Shown: positions 1-8,056 of the stretch, in pieces
How the letters are laid out: every line of letters starts with the position of its first letter
How positions within the stretch are numbered: the first letter of the stretch is position 1
Assembly (NCBI GenBank): GCA_002365175.1
Contig: DEZK01000006.1
Coordinates: forward strand, 51,538-115,537
Length of the DNA: 64,000 nt
Reading direction: 5' to 3'
DNA from: Raskinella chloraquaticus (SeqCode)
GTDB lineage: Bacteria; Pseudomonadota; Alphaproteobacteria; Rhizobiales; UBA4765
Translations under genes and position numbers: made by a program
Notes under the pieces: model-generated
Told to the model about the DNA's origin: nothing
Databases searched by the model: none
Seen by the model: the letters and a program-made list of their open reading frames with translations, nothing else

Positions 1-1
1 A

Positions 2-46
2 CGCAAAGGCAAAAGCGTCGAAACGACCGGGGTTCTGTTTGGATGA
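2..46 (+). CDS. purM: Probable PurM (AIR synthetase), C-terminal tail only
   Basis: An open frame enters from the left edge and stops with TGA at 44-46, overlapping the ATG of purN in an ATGA junction. Only 14 residues are visible, ending TTGVLFG, too few to identify by themselves. The assignment is an inference from the usual purM-purN gene pair and the translational coupling. PurM would make aminoimidazole ribotide two steps after PurN's product. It could be another upstream gene. Confidence 0.5.
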   Translation, partial: RKGKSVETTGVLFG

Positions 47-648
47 TAGAGGAGGCCGGAAAGCGCCTGGCGATTCTGATCTCCGGGCGCGGCTCGAATA
101 TGGCCGCCCTCGTCAGAGCGGCACAAGCGCCCGACTTTCCGGGGCGCGTCGTGCTGGTCTTGTCAAATAACCCCGACGCCGAAGGGCTGGTGTTTGCTGC
201 CGCCAACGGGATTGCAACGCACAGCATCGACCACCGCAACTATCGCGGCGACCGGGCAGCATTCGACATGGCTGTCGATGCCGCATTGAACGCAGCGCAC
301 ATCGACCTTGTCTGTCTTGCCGGCTTCATGCGCATTCTGAGCGCCGGGTTTGTTGAAAAATGGCGCGGACGGATGATCAACATTCACCCGTCCCTCCTTC
401 CTGCCTACCCCGGTCTCGACACCCATGCGCGAGCCCTTGCCGCCGGTGAGCGCCATCATGGCTGCACGGTGCATTTCGTTACCGAAGGGGTTGATGCCGG
501 ACCGATCATCGCCCAGACGCAAATCGACATTCTGCCAAGCGATACGCCGACATCACTTGCCGCTCGCGTCCTCAGCGAAGAGCACAAGCTCTATCCTGCA
601 GCGCTGCGCCAGGTGCTTGAGGGCAAGGCGAAATTCACGCCGGCCTGA
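43..648 (+). CDS. purN: Phosphoribosylglycinamide formyltransferase 1 (GART)
   Basis: PurN transfers a formyl group from 10-formyl-tetrahydrofolate to glycinamide ribonucleotide, the third step of cytosolic purine synthesis. The 201-residue length is normal. The phosphate-binding start ISGRGSNM is at residues 13-20. The catalytic motif INIHPSLLPAYPG gives Asn113 and His115, and EGVDAGPI gives Asp151, completing the expected Asn-His-Asp set. The start overlaps the preceding stop by 4 nt, so it is probably translationally coupled to purM. Its last 14 nt overlap the convergent molybdoenzyme gene. The folate genes that supply its cofactor lie 34 kb away in this window. Confidence 0.96.
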   Translation: MIEEAGKRLAILISGRGSNMAALVRAAQAPDFPGRVVLVLSNNPDAEGLVFAAANGIATHSIDHRNYRGDRAAFDMAVDAALNAAHIDLVCLAGFMRILSAGFVEKWRGRMINIHPSLLPAYPGLDTHARALAAGERHHGCTVHFVTEGVDAGPIIAQTQIDILPSDTPTSLAARVLSEEHKLYPAALRQVLEGKAKFTPA

Positions 649-2743
649 TCGCCACCTTGTTGTCGTGAAAGGCAGCCCCGCCGAACGGTGCGACAGCCCG
701 CGCGTCGGTCAGCGTGTTGATACCCTTGCCATCAACATAGGCGGCGTTCGGCCAGATCGATTCAGCGATCACCACGCCCCGCCGCGTGCCGGGGTAGAAC
801 CTCGCATGCAGCCGAATCTCTCCGCGCGGGCTGGTCACGGCAACAAATTGCCCATCGGCAATGCCACACGCCTTGGCATCCTCGGGATGAACAAGGATTT
901 CCGGTCGCCCGCCGGCTTTCTGCTGCGAGGTCTGCGTCTCGTTGAAGGTCGAATTGAGAAAGGCCCGCGATGGTGAGGTCGCCAATCGCAACGGGTAGAT
1001 GTCGCATGCCTCTTCATTGACCGCCCAGTGATCGGGGAGCACCGGCATCGCCTCGACGTCAACGCGCAGAGCGGCCTTGGCGACCGGGACGTGGCCCCAA
1101 TCAACCCGGAAGTGGAACTTTCCATCGCGATGGCCAAAGCCGTTGAGGTAATGGGCTGTCTCGAAGGAGGATTGCGTGTCGATCCACCGCTTGTCCTCGA
1201 GTTCAGCGAGGCTTCCCCAGTCTGACGCTTTCAACGTCCAGTCGATGAGTTCGCGCGCGCTCATATCGAAACCGGGATGTTGAGCCCCCAGCCGTTTGGC
1301 AAGAGCGCATATCACCTCGTGATTGCTGCGGCATTCACCCGGCGGTTCAACGAGCTTGCCGCCAAACAGAATGTGCTGCTGCCCGCCGGCCTGATAGAGA
1401 TCATCATGCTCGACAAACATCGTCGCCGGCAGGACGATATCCGCGACCTGTGCCGTTTCCGTCATGAATTGCTCGTGGACCGCAACGAACAGATCATCGC
1501 GGGCAAAACCGGCCTTGACCGTCGTCTGATCGGGCGCCACCGAAAGCGGATTGGTATTCTGGATCAGCATGGCGGTGACCGGTGGTCCATTGCCAAGCGC
1601 CTCGCTCTCGCCAGTCAGAACAGCACCGATGCGCGACATATCGAGATTGCGCACCGAGCGATCAAGCCGGTCGAGCCCCTCGATCATCTGCTTGTTCCAG
1701 TGGAACGTGCCGCTATTGCTGTGGAACGCCCCGCCTCCCTCATATTGCCAGCTGCCAAGCACGGTAGCCAGTGAGAGTGCCGCGTGCATGTTGACCGCGC
1801 CGTTGCGTTGCCGGCTGAAGCCGTAACCGAGGCGGAAATAGGCGCGCGGGCGCTCCTTCAGCAAGGCGGCGAAGGCTTCGATCTCGTCAACGGACATGCC
1901 GGTAATCGCCGCCGCCCATTGCGGTGTCCGGCTGGCAAGGTGTGCTTCAAGGTCGGTCGGGCAATCGCTGAAGCGCTCCAGATAGCCGCGGTCGGCAAAG
2001 CCGTCACGAAAGGCGATATGCATGAGCGCGCAGGCCAGCGCCCCGTCACTTCCCGGCTTCAGCAGCACCGCCAAATCGGCCTGCTTCATCGTGTCATTGT
2101 GATAGATGTCGACGACGACGATCCTGGCGCCGCGTTCCTTGCGCGCCCGGATCGCGTGGGTCATGACATTGACCTGGGTCGCGGCAGCATTGGTGCCCCA
2201 GATGATGACGAGATCGGATTTTGCCATCTCGCGCGGGTCGCTGCCCGCGAGCCTGCCCGTGCCGGCAACAAATCCGGTCCACGCCAATGTCGTGCAGATT
2301 GTCGCATACTGGCGCGAATAGCGCTTCACATGGCGCAACCGCTCGATGCCATCGCGCATGACCAGCCCCATCGTGCCGGCATAGAAGTAAGGCCACACCG
2401 CCTCGCTGCTGTGGCGTTGCTCGGCCTTGACGAAGGCTTCCGCAATCTCATCAAGCGCCGCATCCCACGATAAAGGCGCATACGTGCCGCCGCCTTTGGC
2501 GCCCACGCGCCTCAACGGCGTTGTGAGCCGGTCGGCATGGTAGAGCCTGTCGGCATAGCGGGCGACCTTGGCGCAGATGACGCCCGCCGTGTAGCTGTTA
2601 TCGGCAGCCCCGCGCATACGACCAACACGTTTGCTATCGAAAATTTCAACTTCGAGCGCGCATGTCGACGGGCAATCATGCGGGCACACAGAGGCCCTGG
2701 TCGCCATACCGGCGGGCAAATTCAAGCGTTGGGTGACGTTCAT
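635..2743 (-). CDS. Molybdopterin-dependent oxidoreductase with N-terminal 4Fe-4S cluster
   Basis: This is a DMSO-reductase-superfamily enzyme of about 702 residues, the single-subunit catalytic type. The N-terminal CPHDCPSTC motif (about residues 19-27) followed by GVICAK about 30 residues later is the usual four-cysteine 4Fe-4S site. The middle and C-terminal regions fit the bis-MGD-binding domains. No Tat or Sec signal is visible, so it is probably cytoplasmic. I chose the ATG at 2743, preceded by AGG a few bases upstream; another ATG lies 12 nt further upstream with a poorer ribosome site. The gene is divergent from a TRAP binding protein and overlaps purN tail-to-tail. No electron-transfer partner lies beside it. 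The substrate cannot be told from the sequence. Confidence 0.88.
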   Translation of the reverse strand: MNVTQRLNLPAGMATRASVCPHDCPSTCALEVEIFDSKRVGRMRGAADNSYTAGVICAKVARYADRLYHADRLTTPLRRVGAKGGGTYAPLSWDAALDEIAEAFVKAEQRHSSEAVWPYFYAGTMGLVMRDGIERLRHVKRYSRQYATICTTLAWTGFVAGTGRLAGSDPREMAKSDLVIIWGTNAAATQVNVMTHAIRARKERGARIVVVDIYHNDTMKQADLAVLLKPGSDGALACALMHIAFRDGFADRGYLERFSDCPTDLEAHLASRTPQWAAAITGMSVDEIEAFAALLKERPRAYFRLGYGFSRQRNGAVNMHAALSLATVLGSWQYEGGGAFHSNSGTFHWNKQMIEGLDRLDRSVRNLDMSRIGAVLTGESEALGNGPPVTAMLIQNTNPLSVAPDQTTVKAGFARDDLFVAVHEQFMTETAQVADIVLPATMFVEHDDLYQAGGQQHILFGGKLVEPPGECRSNHEVICALAKRLGAQHPGFDMSARELIDWTLKASDWGSLAELEDKRWIDTQSSFETAHYLNGFGHRDGKFHFRVDWGHVPVAKAALRVDVEAMPVLPDHWAVNEEACDIYPLRLATSPSRAFLNSTFNETQTSQQKAGGRPEILVHPEDAKACGIADGQFVAVTSPRGEIRLHARFYPGTRRGVVIAESIWPNAAYVDGKGINTLTDARAVAPFGGAAFHDNKVAIRPA

Positions 2744-3034
2744 GGACCTGATCATTCACGGCTTCACGGCGCAGTGCAACGCCTGTTGCCGCTGGTCGGA
2801 TGCAACACGCGATCTGCCGACATCACACATTCTCGCAGTCAAATGACGCGTGCAAGGTCGCGCCAGCCGGTTAAACGCGCTGCATCTCATCCAATTTGGT
2901 TAAATTTGAAGCAATTCGCCGCCCGTCACACCAGGTTTTCGGCAAATTTTGTGTTTTCAGTGTCGGCACGCTTGCATGACTGCTCTGCAAATGATTGAAT
3001 TGCGCGTCGTCAAGATACCAATGAGGAAACAACC

Positions 3035-4132
3035 ATGAACCGACGCAAGTTTTTGGCCAGCGCTGCCGCCGGTACAGCAGTGGCGAGCACGCTCGCTGCT
3101 CCGGCACTCGCTCAGGCCCATCCCGAAATCAAGTGGCGCCTGGCATCCAGCTATCCAAAATCACTCGATACCATTTATAATGGCGCCGAGCAGATCGCCA
3201 GGCGCGTTGCCGACCTGACCGAGAACAAGTTCCAGATCCAGTCCTTTGGCGCTGGTGAAATCGTGCCCGGCCTGCAGACCATGCAGGCGGTGCGAGACGG
3301 CACCATCGAAATGACCTGCACGTCGCCCTATTATTATATCGGCGTCGATCCGACCTTTGCGTTCGGCTCTGTGATGCCCTTCGGCCTCAACACCCGTATG
3401 CAATTGGCGTGGATGTGGCAGGGCGGTGGCAATGAACTGCTGAACGAATTCTACGCCAAGCACAACATTTATGGCCTTCCCGCCGGTAATACGGGCTGCC
3501 AGATGGGCGGCTGGTTCCGCAAGGAAATCAAGACCGTCGAGGACGTCAAGGGCGTGAAGATCCGCATCGGTGGCTATGCCGGCCGCGTCTTCCAGAAACT
3601 GGGCGGCGTGCCGCAGCAGATCGCCGGCGGCGACATCTATCCAGCCCTCGAAAAGGGCACGATCGATGCGGCCGAGTGGGTCGGCCCCTATGATGACGAG
3701 AAGCTCGGCTTCAACAAGGTGGCGCCCTACTATTATTACCCCGGCTGGTGGGAAGGCAATTCCATGGTCGGCGCGCTGATGAACATCGAAAAGTGGAAAG
3801 CACTGCCGAAGCTTTATCAGGATGCGATCACCACGGCCTGCGCCGAGACCTGCAACTGGATGATGGCGAAATACGACGTCCTCAATCCGGCAGCCTTGCG
3901 CCGTCTGGTGGCCAGCGGCACGCAGCTTCGCCCCTTCCCGCCTGCAGTCCTCGACGCCTTCTTCAAGGCGACCAACGAGGTCAACAGCGAAATCGCGGCA
4001 ACCAACGAGCCGTTCAAGAAGCTGCTGGAGCATCACAATAACTTCCGCTCGGAAGGTTATCTGTGGTGGCAGGTGGCCGAGTACAGCATGGATACCTACA
4101 ACATCCGTACCCGCGCCCAGCAAAAAGGCTGA
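3035..4132 (+). CDS. TRAP transporter periplasmic binding protein, TakP/FcbT1 type, Tat-exported
   Basis: This extracytoplasmic solute receptor (365 residues) delivers an organic acid to a TRAP permease. NRRKFLASAA at the start followed by an Ala-rich stretch ending ALAQA is a twin-arginine signal, with cleavage likely near residue 27. The length and the YYYYPGWWEG motif point to the 2-oxo acid/mannitol/chloroaromatic branch (TakP-like) rather than the smaller DctP. Gln156, Arg177 and the Glu213-Trp214 pair sit where I remember the TakP ligand and metal residues to be. GAGGAAAC precedes the ATG. The transcript ends at a strong terminator. The matching membrane subunits are on the opposite strand, converging from 6.9 kb. 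A 2-oxo acid or lactate substrate is inferred. Confidence 0.92.
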   Translation: MNRRKFLASAAAGTAVASTLAAPALAQAHPEIKWRLASSYPKSLDTIYNGAEQIARRVADLTENKFQIQSFGAGEIVPGLQTMQAVRDGTIEMTCTSPYYYIGVDPTFAFGSVMPFGLNTRMQLAWMWQGGGNELLNEFYAKHNIYGLPAGNTGCQMGGWFRKEIKTVEDVKGVKIRIGGYAGRVFQKLGGVPQQIAGGDIYPALEKGTIDAAEWVGPYDDEKLGFNKVAPYYYYPGWWEGNSMVGALMNIEKWKALPKLYQDAITTACAETCNWMMAKYDVLNPAALRRLVASGTQLRPFPPAVLDAFFKATNEVNSEIAATNEPFKKLLEHHNNFRSEGYLWWQVAEYSMDTYNIRTRAQQKG

Positions 4133-4173
4133 CGCGGACTTTCAGGGGGATTTAAGCCCCATTCGATATCATC

Positions 4174-4205
4174 AACCCCGGAACGTGACGCGTTCCGGGG
4201 TTTTT
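4174..4205 (+). terminator. Rho-independent terminator after the TRAP binding protein gene
   Basis: A perfect 12-bp stem (AACCCCGGAACG pairing with CGTTCCGGGGTT) with a 5-nt loop runs straight into a T tract at 4201-4205. It lies 42 nt after the stop codon of the binding protein gene on the plus strand. Confidence 0.9.
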
Positions 4206-4302
4206 GTTTGTCGAGCTTGCGGGACGGGGCGCCACCAGAAAGGCCCAGCCTCCCCGCCTCGCTCATCACGCGACCACCAGACAAGCCGGCCTTTCCTTGC
4301 GC

Positions 4303-4331
4303 AAAAAAACGGGCCCGAAAGGGCCCGTTTT
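4303..4331 (-). terminator. Rho-independent terminator after the TRAP permease gene
   Basis: The stem is AAAACGGGCCC with GGGCCCGTTTT around a GAAA loop, flanked by seven A residues on the plus strand. Read on the minus strand this is a GC hairpin followed by a long U tract, 22 nt past the permease stop. It may also catch plus-strand read-through. Confidence 0.87.
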
Positions 4332-4352
4332 GCATAGGAAAGGGATCATTTG

Positions 4353-6278
4353 CTACTTCGGCGGCGCTTCCAGCCCGGGTAAGCCGAGCGGCTGATCAAG
4401 GCCTGGCAATTCGATCTGGATATTGACCTTTGAGGGATCACCCGTCACCACCGATGCCTTGTAATGCGTCACCATGCTCGGGAAGGCGATCACAAGGCCA
4501 ACCATGATGCACTGGATGACGACAAACGGCACCGCGCCCCAGTAGATCTGCCCGGTGGTGACCGGTTCGGTATGCTTGCCGGTTACCCGGTCGAGGAACG
4601 GCACCTTGGGCGCAACCGAGCGCAGATAGAACAGGGCAAAGCCGAAGGGCGGATGCATGAACGATGTCTGCATGTTGACGCCCAGAATGACGCCGAACCA
4701 GATCAGATCGATGCCAAGTTTTTCGGCCGGCGGCCCGAGCAGCGGTACGATGATGAAGGCCAGCTCAAAGAAATCGAGGAAGAACGCCAGAAGAAATACG
4801 AAAATATTGACGAAAATCAGGAAGCCGAGCTGACCACCAGGCAGAGAGACCAGAAATTCCTCGACCCATTTATGTCCATCGACACCGTAGAAGGTGAGCG
4901 AGAAGACGCGGGCACCGACGAGGATGAAGACAACGAAGGCGGACAGTTTGGCGGTTGATTCGGTCGCTTGCCGGATCAGCGTCCAGTTAAGCCGGCCCTT
5001 CATCACCGCCAGAATGATGGCGCCGGTCGCGCCCATCGCGCCCCCTTCGGTCGGCGTCGCGACACCGATGAAGATGGTGCCGAGCACGAGGAAGATGAGC
5101 GCCAGCGGCGGCACCATGACGAAGGTCACCTGTTCGGCGATCGGTGACACCAGCTTGAAGCCGGACATGCGGTCGAGCAGGCCGGCAATCACCGCATACA
5201 CGGCTCCCGCCAGCAGACCTTCCATCAACAGGGCCCAGTTGAGATGCCCGCCTTGCTTGAGCGCGAAATAGGCAACAAAAAGCGCGACCGTCACCGCGAG
5301 CGTCAACGGCAGCCGCGAGGCGCCGAGATAGCGGTTGAAGACCGCAACGACGAACGCCATCACCACCGCGACCGACATGATCAGAACGACAAAATCAGGA
5401 CCGCCGGGCACGGACGTCTGGGAGATGACGTGGTAGCCGACGAGACCGGAGAAAACGGTCAGCAGGCCGAGTTTCCACGTGCCCCTCGTGCCGTCAGGCT
5501 GCAGGTAAAGCAATGCGTCGGATGGCAGACCGGGTGCCGCCTTGGGCGCGAAGGTCGCCATCCCGAATACGTACGATGCGTACAGCGCCGACAGCACCAG
5601 GCCGGGAACGAAGGCGCCCGCATACATATCGCCAACCGACTTGCCGAGCTGGTCGGCCATGACGATGAGAACAAGCGAGGGCGGAATGATCTGCGCGAGC
5701 GTTCCTGAGGCAGCGATGACGCCGGAGGCGAGACGCCGGTCATAGCCATACCGCAACATGATCGGCAGAGAAATCAGGCCCATCGAAATGACCGATGCAG
5801 CCACAACGCCTGTGGTTGCGGCAAGGAGCGCGCCCACGAACACCACGGCATAAGCAAGTCCGCCACGAATGGTGCCAAACAACTGGCCGATGGTGTCGAG
5901 CAGATCTTCCGCCATGCCGGAGCGCTCAAGAATGAGGCCCATGAAGGTAAAAAACGGAATGGCGAGCAAGGTGTCATTGTTCATCACGCCATAGACGCGC
6001 TCGGGCATCGCCTGCAGGAAGTTAGGCACAAAAAGCCCGAGTTCGATGCCGATCCAGCCGAAAAACAGGCCGATGGCTGCCAGCGAGAAAGCGACCGGAT
6101 AGCCAAGCAGGAGGAACACCACCAGCGAGGCGAACATTATCGGCGCCATATTGTGGATGAACCACCCGGAAAAACCCGGTCCCTGTGTCGCCGCCGATGC
6201 CGAGCCGTTGAGAATGACCAGCAGGCAGGCGCCCAGGGCGACGGCGAGAAAACCAAAACGGAGAGTTGACCGCAACAT
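4353..6278 (-). CDS. TRAP transporter large permease subunit, extended FcbT3-type
   Basis: This DctM-family integral membrane protein forms the sodium-driven translocation channel. At 641 residues it is far longer than a plain DctM (about 430). The family signatures are split: the N-terminal half (YPVAFSLA, IPFFTFMG, a Gly-rich GVVAASVISMG stretch) is separated from the C-terminal half (GVATPTEGGAMGA and following) by an insert at roughly residues 245-375 with extra membrane spans. That arrangement is typical of the mannitol/chloroaromatic (FcbT3) branch and matches the TakP/FcbT1-like receptor nearby. It lies 23 nt downstream of the small subunit, so the two are presumably co-transcribed. 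Confidence 0.92.
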   Translation of the reverse strand: MLRSTLRFGFLAVALGACLLVILNGSASAATQGPGFSGWFIHNMAPIMFASLVVFLLLGYPVAFSLAAIGLFFGWIGIELGLFVPNFLQAMPERVYGVMNNDTLLAIPFFTFMGLILERSGMAEDLLDTIGQLFGTIRGGLAYAVVFVGALLAATTGVVAASVISMGLISLPIMLRYGYDRRLASGVIAASGTLAQIIPPSLVLIVMADQLGKSVGDMYAGAFVPGLVLSALYASYVFGMATFAPKAAPGLPSDALLYLQPDGTRGTWKLGLLTVFSGLVGYHVISQTSVPGGPDFVVLIMSVAVVMAFVVAVFNRYLGASRLPLTLAVTVALFVAYFALKQGGHLNWALLMEGLLAGAVYAVIAGLLDRMSGFKLVSPIAEQVTFVMVPPLALIFLVLGTIFIGVATPTEGGAMGATGAIILAVMKGRLNWTLIRQATESTAKLSAFVVFILVGARVFSLTFYGVDGHKWVEEFLVSLPGGQLGFLIFVNIFVFLLAFFLDFFELAFIIVPLLGPPAEKLGIDLIWFGVILGVNMQTSFMHPPFGFALFYLRSVAPKVPFLDRVTGKHTEPVTTGQIYWGAVPFVVIQCIMVGLVIAFPSMVTHYKASVVTGDPSKVNIQIELPGLDQPLGLPGLEAPPK

Positions 6279-6301
6279 TACAATGACTCGCTTCTGCCGT
6301 T

Positions 6302-6919
6302 TCAGGATTTCTGGCCGTCAAGCTCAAGCGCAAGCCCTGCTGCCTTGGCCTGTTCGAGCAGGCGCTGGGCTTCGGCTTCCGCCATCGCGTGATGTCCGCC
6401 GCCGTGAACATCCTCAAGCTCACCGCGCATGATCGCCACCCGCTTGATGAGCTCCGAGATGCCCTGCAGCAGCAACATGGCAAAACCGACCAGGATGATG
6501 GCTTTGGCCGGCCACACGATCAGACCGCCAGCATTGAGCGATTGCTCATTGGCTTGAAACGATTTCAGCACGAACGGCGTGCACGTCCATACCATCAGCA
6601 CCGTCAGCGGCAGTAGAAACAGCACATGGCCGATGACGTCGATCCAGTTGCGTGTGCGCACCGGCAGCAGATTATTCACGATATCGATGCGGATATGCTC
6701 ATTGGCCAACAGCGTCCAGGCCGAGCACAGCATGAAAACCGCGCCGAACAGATACCATTGCAGCTCAAGCCACGAATTGGATGACTGATCAAACAATTTA
6801 CGAACGATGGCATTGCCGGTCGACACGATCACCGCAGCAAAAATAGCCCACGCGACGATCCGCCCGACCCAGGTCGTCATACCATCAATTGCTCGACTGA
6901 GCGCGAGAAAAGCCCCCAC
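6302..6919 (-). CDS. TRAP transporter small permease subunit (DctQ family)
   Basis: This 205-residue membrane protein has about four predicted spans. It carries the family signature LELQWYLFGAVFMLCSAW near residues 52-69 and NEHIRIDI shortly after, both typical of DctQ. The C-terminal tail is soluble and His- and Glu-rich. It pairs with the large subunit immediately downstream and with the receptor encoded on the other strand at 3.0-4.1 kb. It is first in a two-gene transcript. The 180 nt between it and ndk holds no gene I can recognise. Confidence 0.9.
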   Translation of the reverse strand: MGAFLALSRAIDGMTTWVGRIVAWAIFAAVIVSTGNAIVRKLFDQSSNSWLELQWYLFGAVFMLCSAWTLLANEHIRIDIVNNLLPVRTRNWIDVIGHVLFLLPLTVLMVWTCTPFVLKSFQANEQSLNAGGLIVWPAKAIILVGFAMLLLQGISELIKRVAIMRGELEDVHGGGHHAMAEAEAQRLLEQAKAAGLALELDGQKS

Positions 6920-7099
6920 AGCCTGCTCCCTTTACTGCTGCCGTTGATCCGGCATCGATCTACTTTGAGCGTCGCTTTCGCCCTTATTACCTAGGATTAG
7001 TCGCATTCATATCGGTTTGCCAAATGAATTCGCCTGCCCTCTTGCATAATTGTCAGGCGGTTGTCGGACGCCCTGTCGCCAAAAGCGTCAATTACCGGA

Positions 7100-7522
7100 T
7101 CAGCCAACGATGTCGTTGCCGGAAAAGAACTGGGCGATTTCCTGACGCGCAGTTTCAACCGCATCCGATCCGTGGACCGAATTTTCACCGACATTGAGCG
7201 CAAACGCCTTGCGGATGGTACCGTCAGCCGCCTGGGCAGGATTGGTGGCGCCCATGATGTCGCGATAGCGCGCGATCGCGTTCTCGCCCTCGAGCACCTG
7301 GACGACAACCGGCGCCGCCGACATCTGCTGCACGAGTTCGCCGAAGAATGGCCGTTCCTTATGGACGGCATAAAAGGTCTTCGCCTGGGCTTCTGACATG
7401 TGAATGCGCCGCTGAGCGATAATCCGCAGGCCAGCCGTCTCGATCATGGCATTGATGGCGCCTGTCAGATTGCGCCGGGTCGCGTCGGGCTTGAGGATGG
7501 AAAAGGTGCGCTCGGTAGCCAT
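7100..7522 (-). CDS. ndk: Nucleoside diphosphate kinase
   Basis: Ndk exchanges the gamma-phosphate between ATP and other NDPs through a phosphohistidine. It is 140 residues, the usual length. The N-terminus MATERTFSILKPDA and the catalytic motif NVGENSVHGSDAVETA with the active-site His are unmistakable. The ATG at 7522 is the family start; an open frame continues 60 nt further upstream but those residues are not part of the family. GGAG lies about 11 nt before this start. It is monocistronic as far as can be seen. Confidence 0.96.
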   Translation of the reverse strand: MATERTFSILKPDATRRNLTGAINAMIETAGLRIIAQRRIHMSEAQAKTFYAVHKERPFFGELVQQMSAAPVVVQVLEGENAIARYRDIMGATNPAQAADGTIRKAFALNVGENSVHGSDAVETARQEIAQFFSGNDIVG

Positions 7523-7629
7523 CTGGTCATTTACTCCGTCATGAGGACGGGCGCATGTAGCAGCATGACCGGAAACCGACAAGAGAACAATTGCCAGACC
7601 CTCGCCAACGGCCGGGCGTGGGAGGCGGC

Positions 7630-7794
7630 CTAATGGGCACGCTCGACGACGCCATGGCCGTCGAAACGAGTGGCAACGGCCGCAGCCCGGTGATCGACGT
7701 TGATCGCAACTGCAAACGCAACAACGATGAGCGCGACGATAAGCCCACCGGCTACAAGCGTCATGTCACGTACCTGTTGCAGCCCATCGCGCAT
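7630..7794 (-). CDS. Possible single-span membrane microprotein (54 residues)
   Basis: This minus-strand frame lies in the 534-nt gap between ndk and the ABC-F gene and would encode 54 residues. A charged start (MRDGLQQVRD) precedes an uninterrupted hydrophobic stretch (LVAGGLIVALIVVAFAVAI, about residues 12-30), then a polar tail ending VVERAH. That layout fits a small inner-membrane protein with the N-terminus inside. An inner ATG at 7764 has AGGT about 7 nt upstream and may be the true start, giving 44 residues. I recognise no family. High GC can create such frames by chance, so the call is tentative. Confidence 0.38.
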   Translation of the reverse strand: MRDGLQQVRDMTLVAGGLIVALIVVAFAVAINVDHRAAAVATRFDGHGVVERAH

Positions 7795-8056
7795 GTCTGT
7801 CCCGTCGGTGAAGTGGTTTCGCGCCAGCGGTCACGAACGACCGATACCTAGAACCCGGCTTTGGCAAAACTACGGTCAGCTGGCGACGCGCACGGGCGAA
7901 TTCATGGTCGAGTTGTGGCAAATACCCCGGCGAAAACGGTCATTTCAGCAGCGCATGGTGGGCTCGACGCGTATCGTCGTTGCTCGCGGGCGCTTTTTCT
8001 CTGTTTTTGAGCCACGGTGAATTGATCGCGGTGCAGCACCTGCCTATAAGCCGTCC
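7795..8056. other. Intergenic stretch before the ABC-F gene
   Basis: About 260 nt with no frame on either strand that looks coding and no clear hairpin terminator. It presumably carries the promoters of the ABC-F gene (plus) and of the putative microprotein (minus), but no convincing -35/-10 pair stands out. Confidence 0.5.

Noticed and set aside
1784..2473. Long plus-strand open frame (229 codons) opposite the molybdoenzyme
   Set aside because: Antisense shadow of a clear family gene in GC-rich DNA; its translation has no domain or signal character.
3161..4123. 320-codon minus-strand frame opposite the TRAP receptor
   Set aside because: Lies wholly inside a confidently identified gene and has no recognisable protein features.
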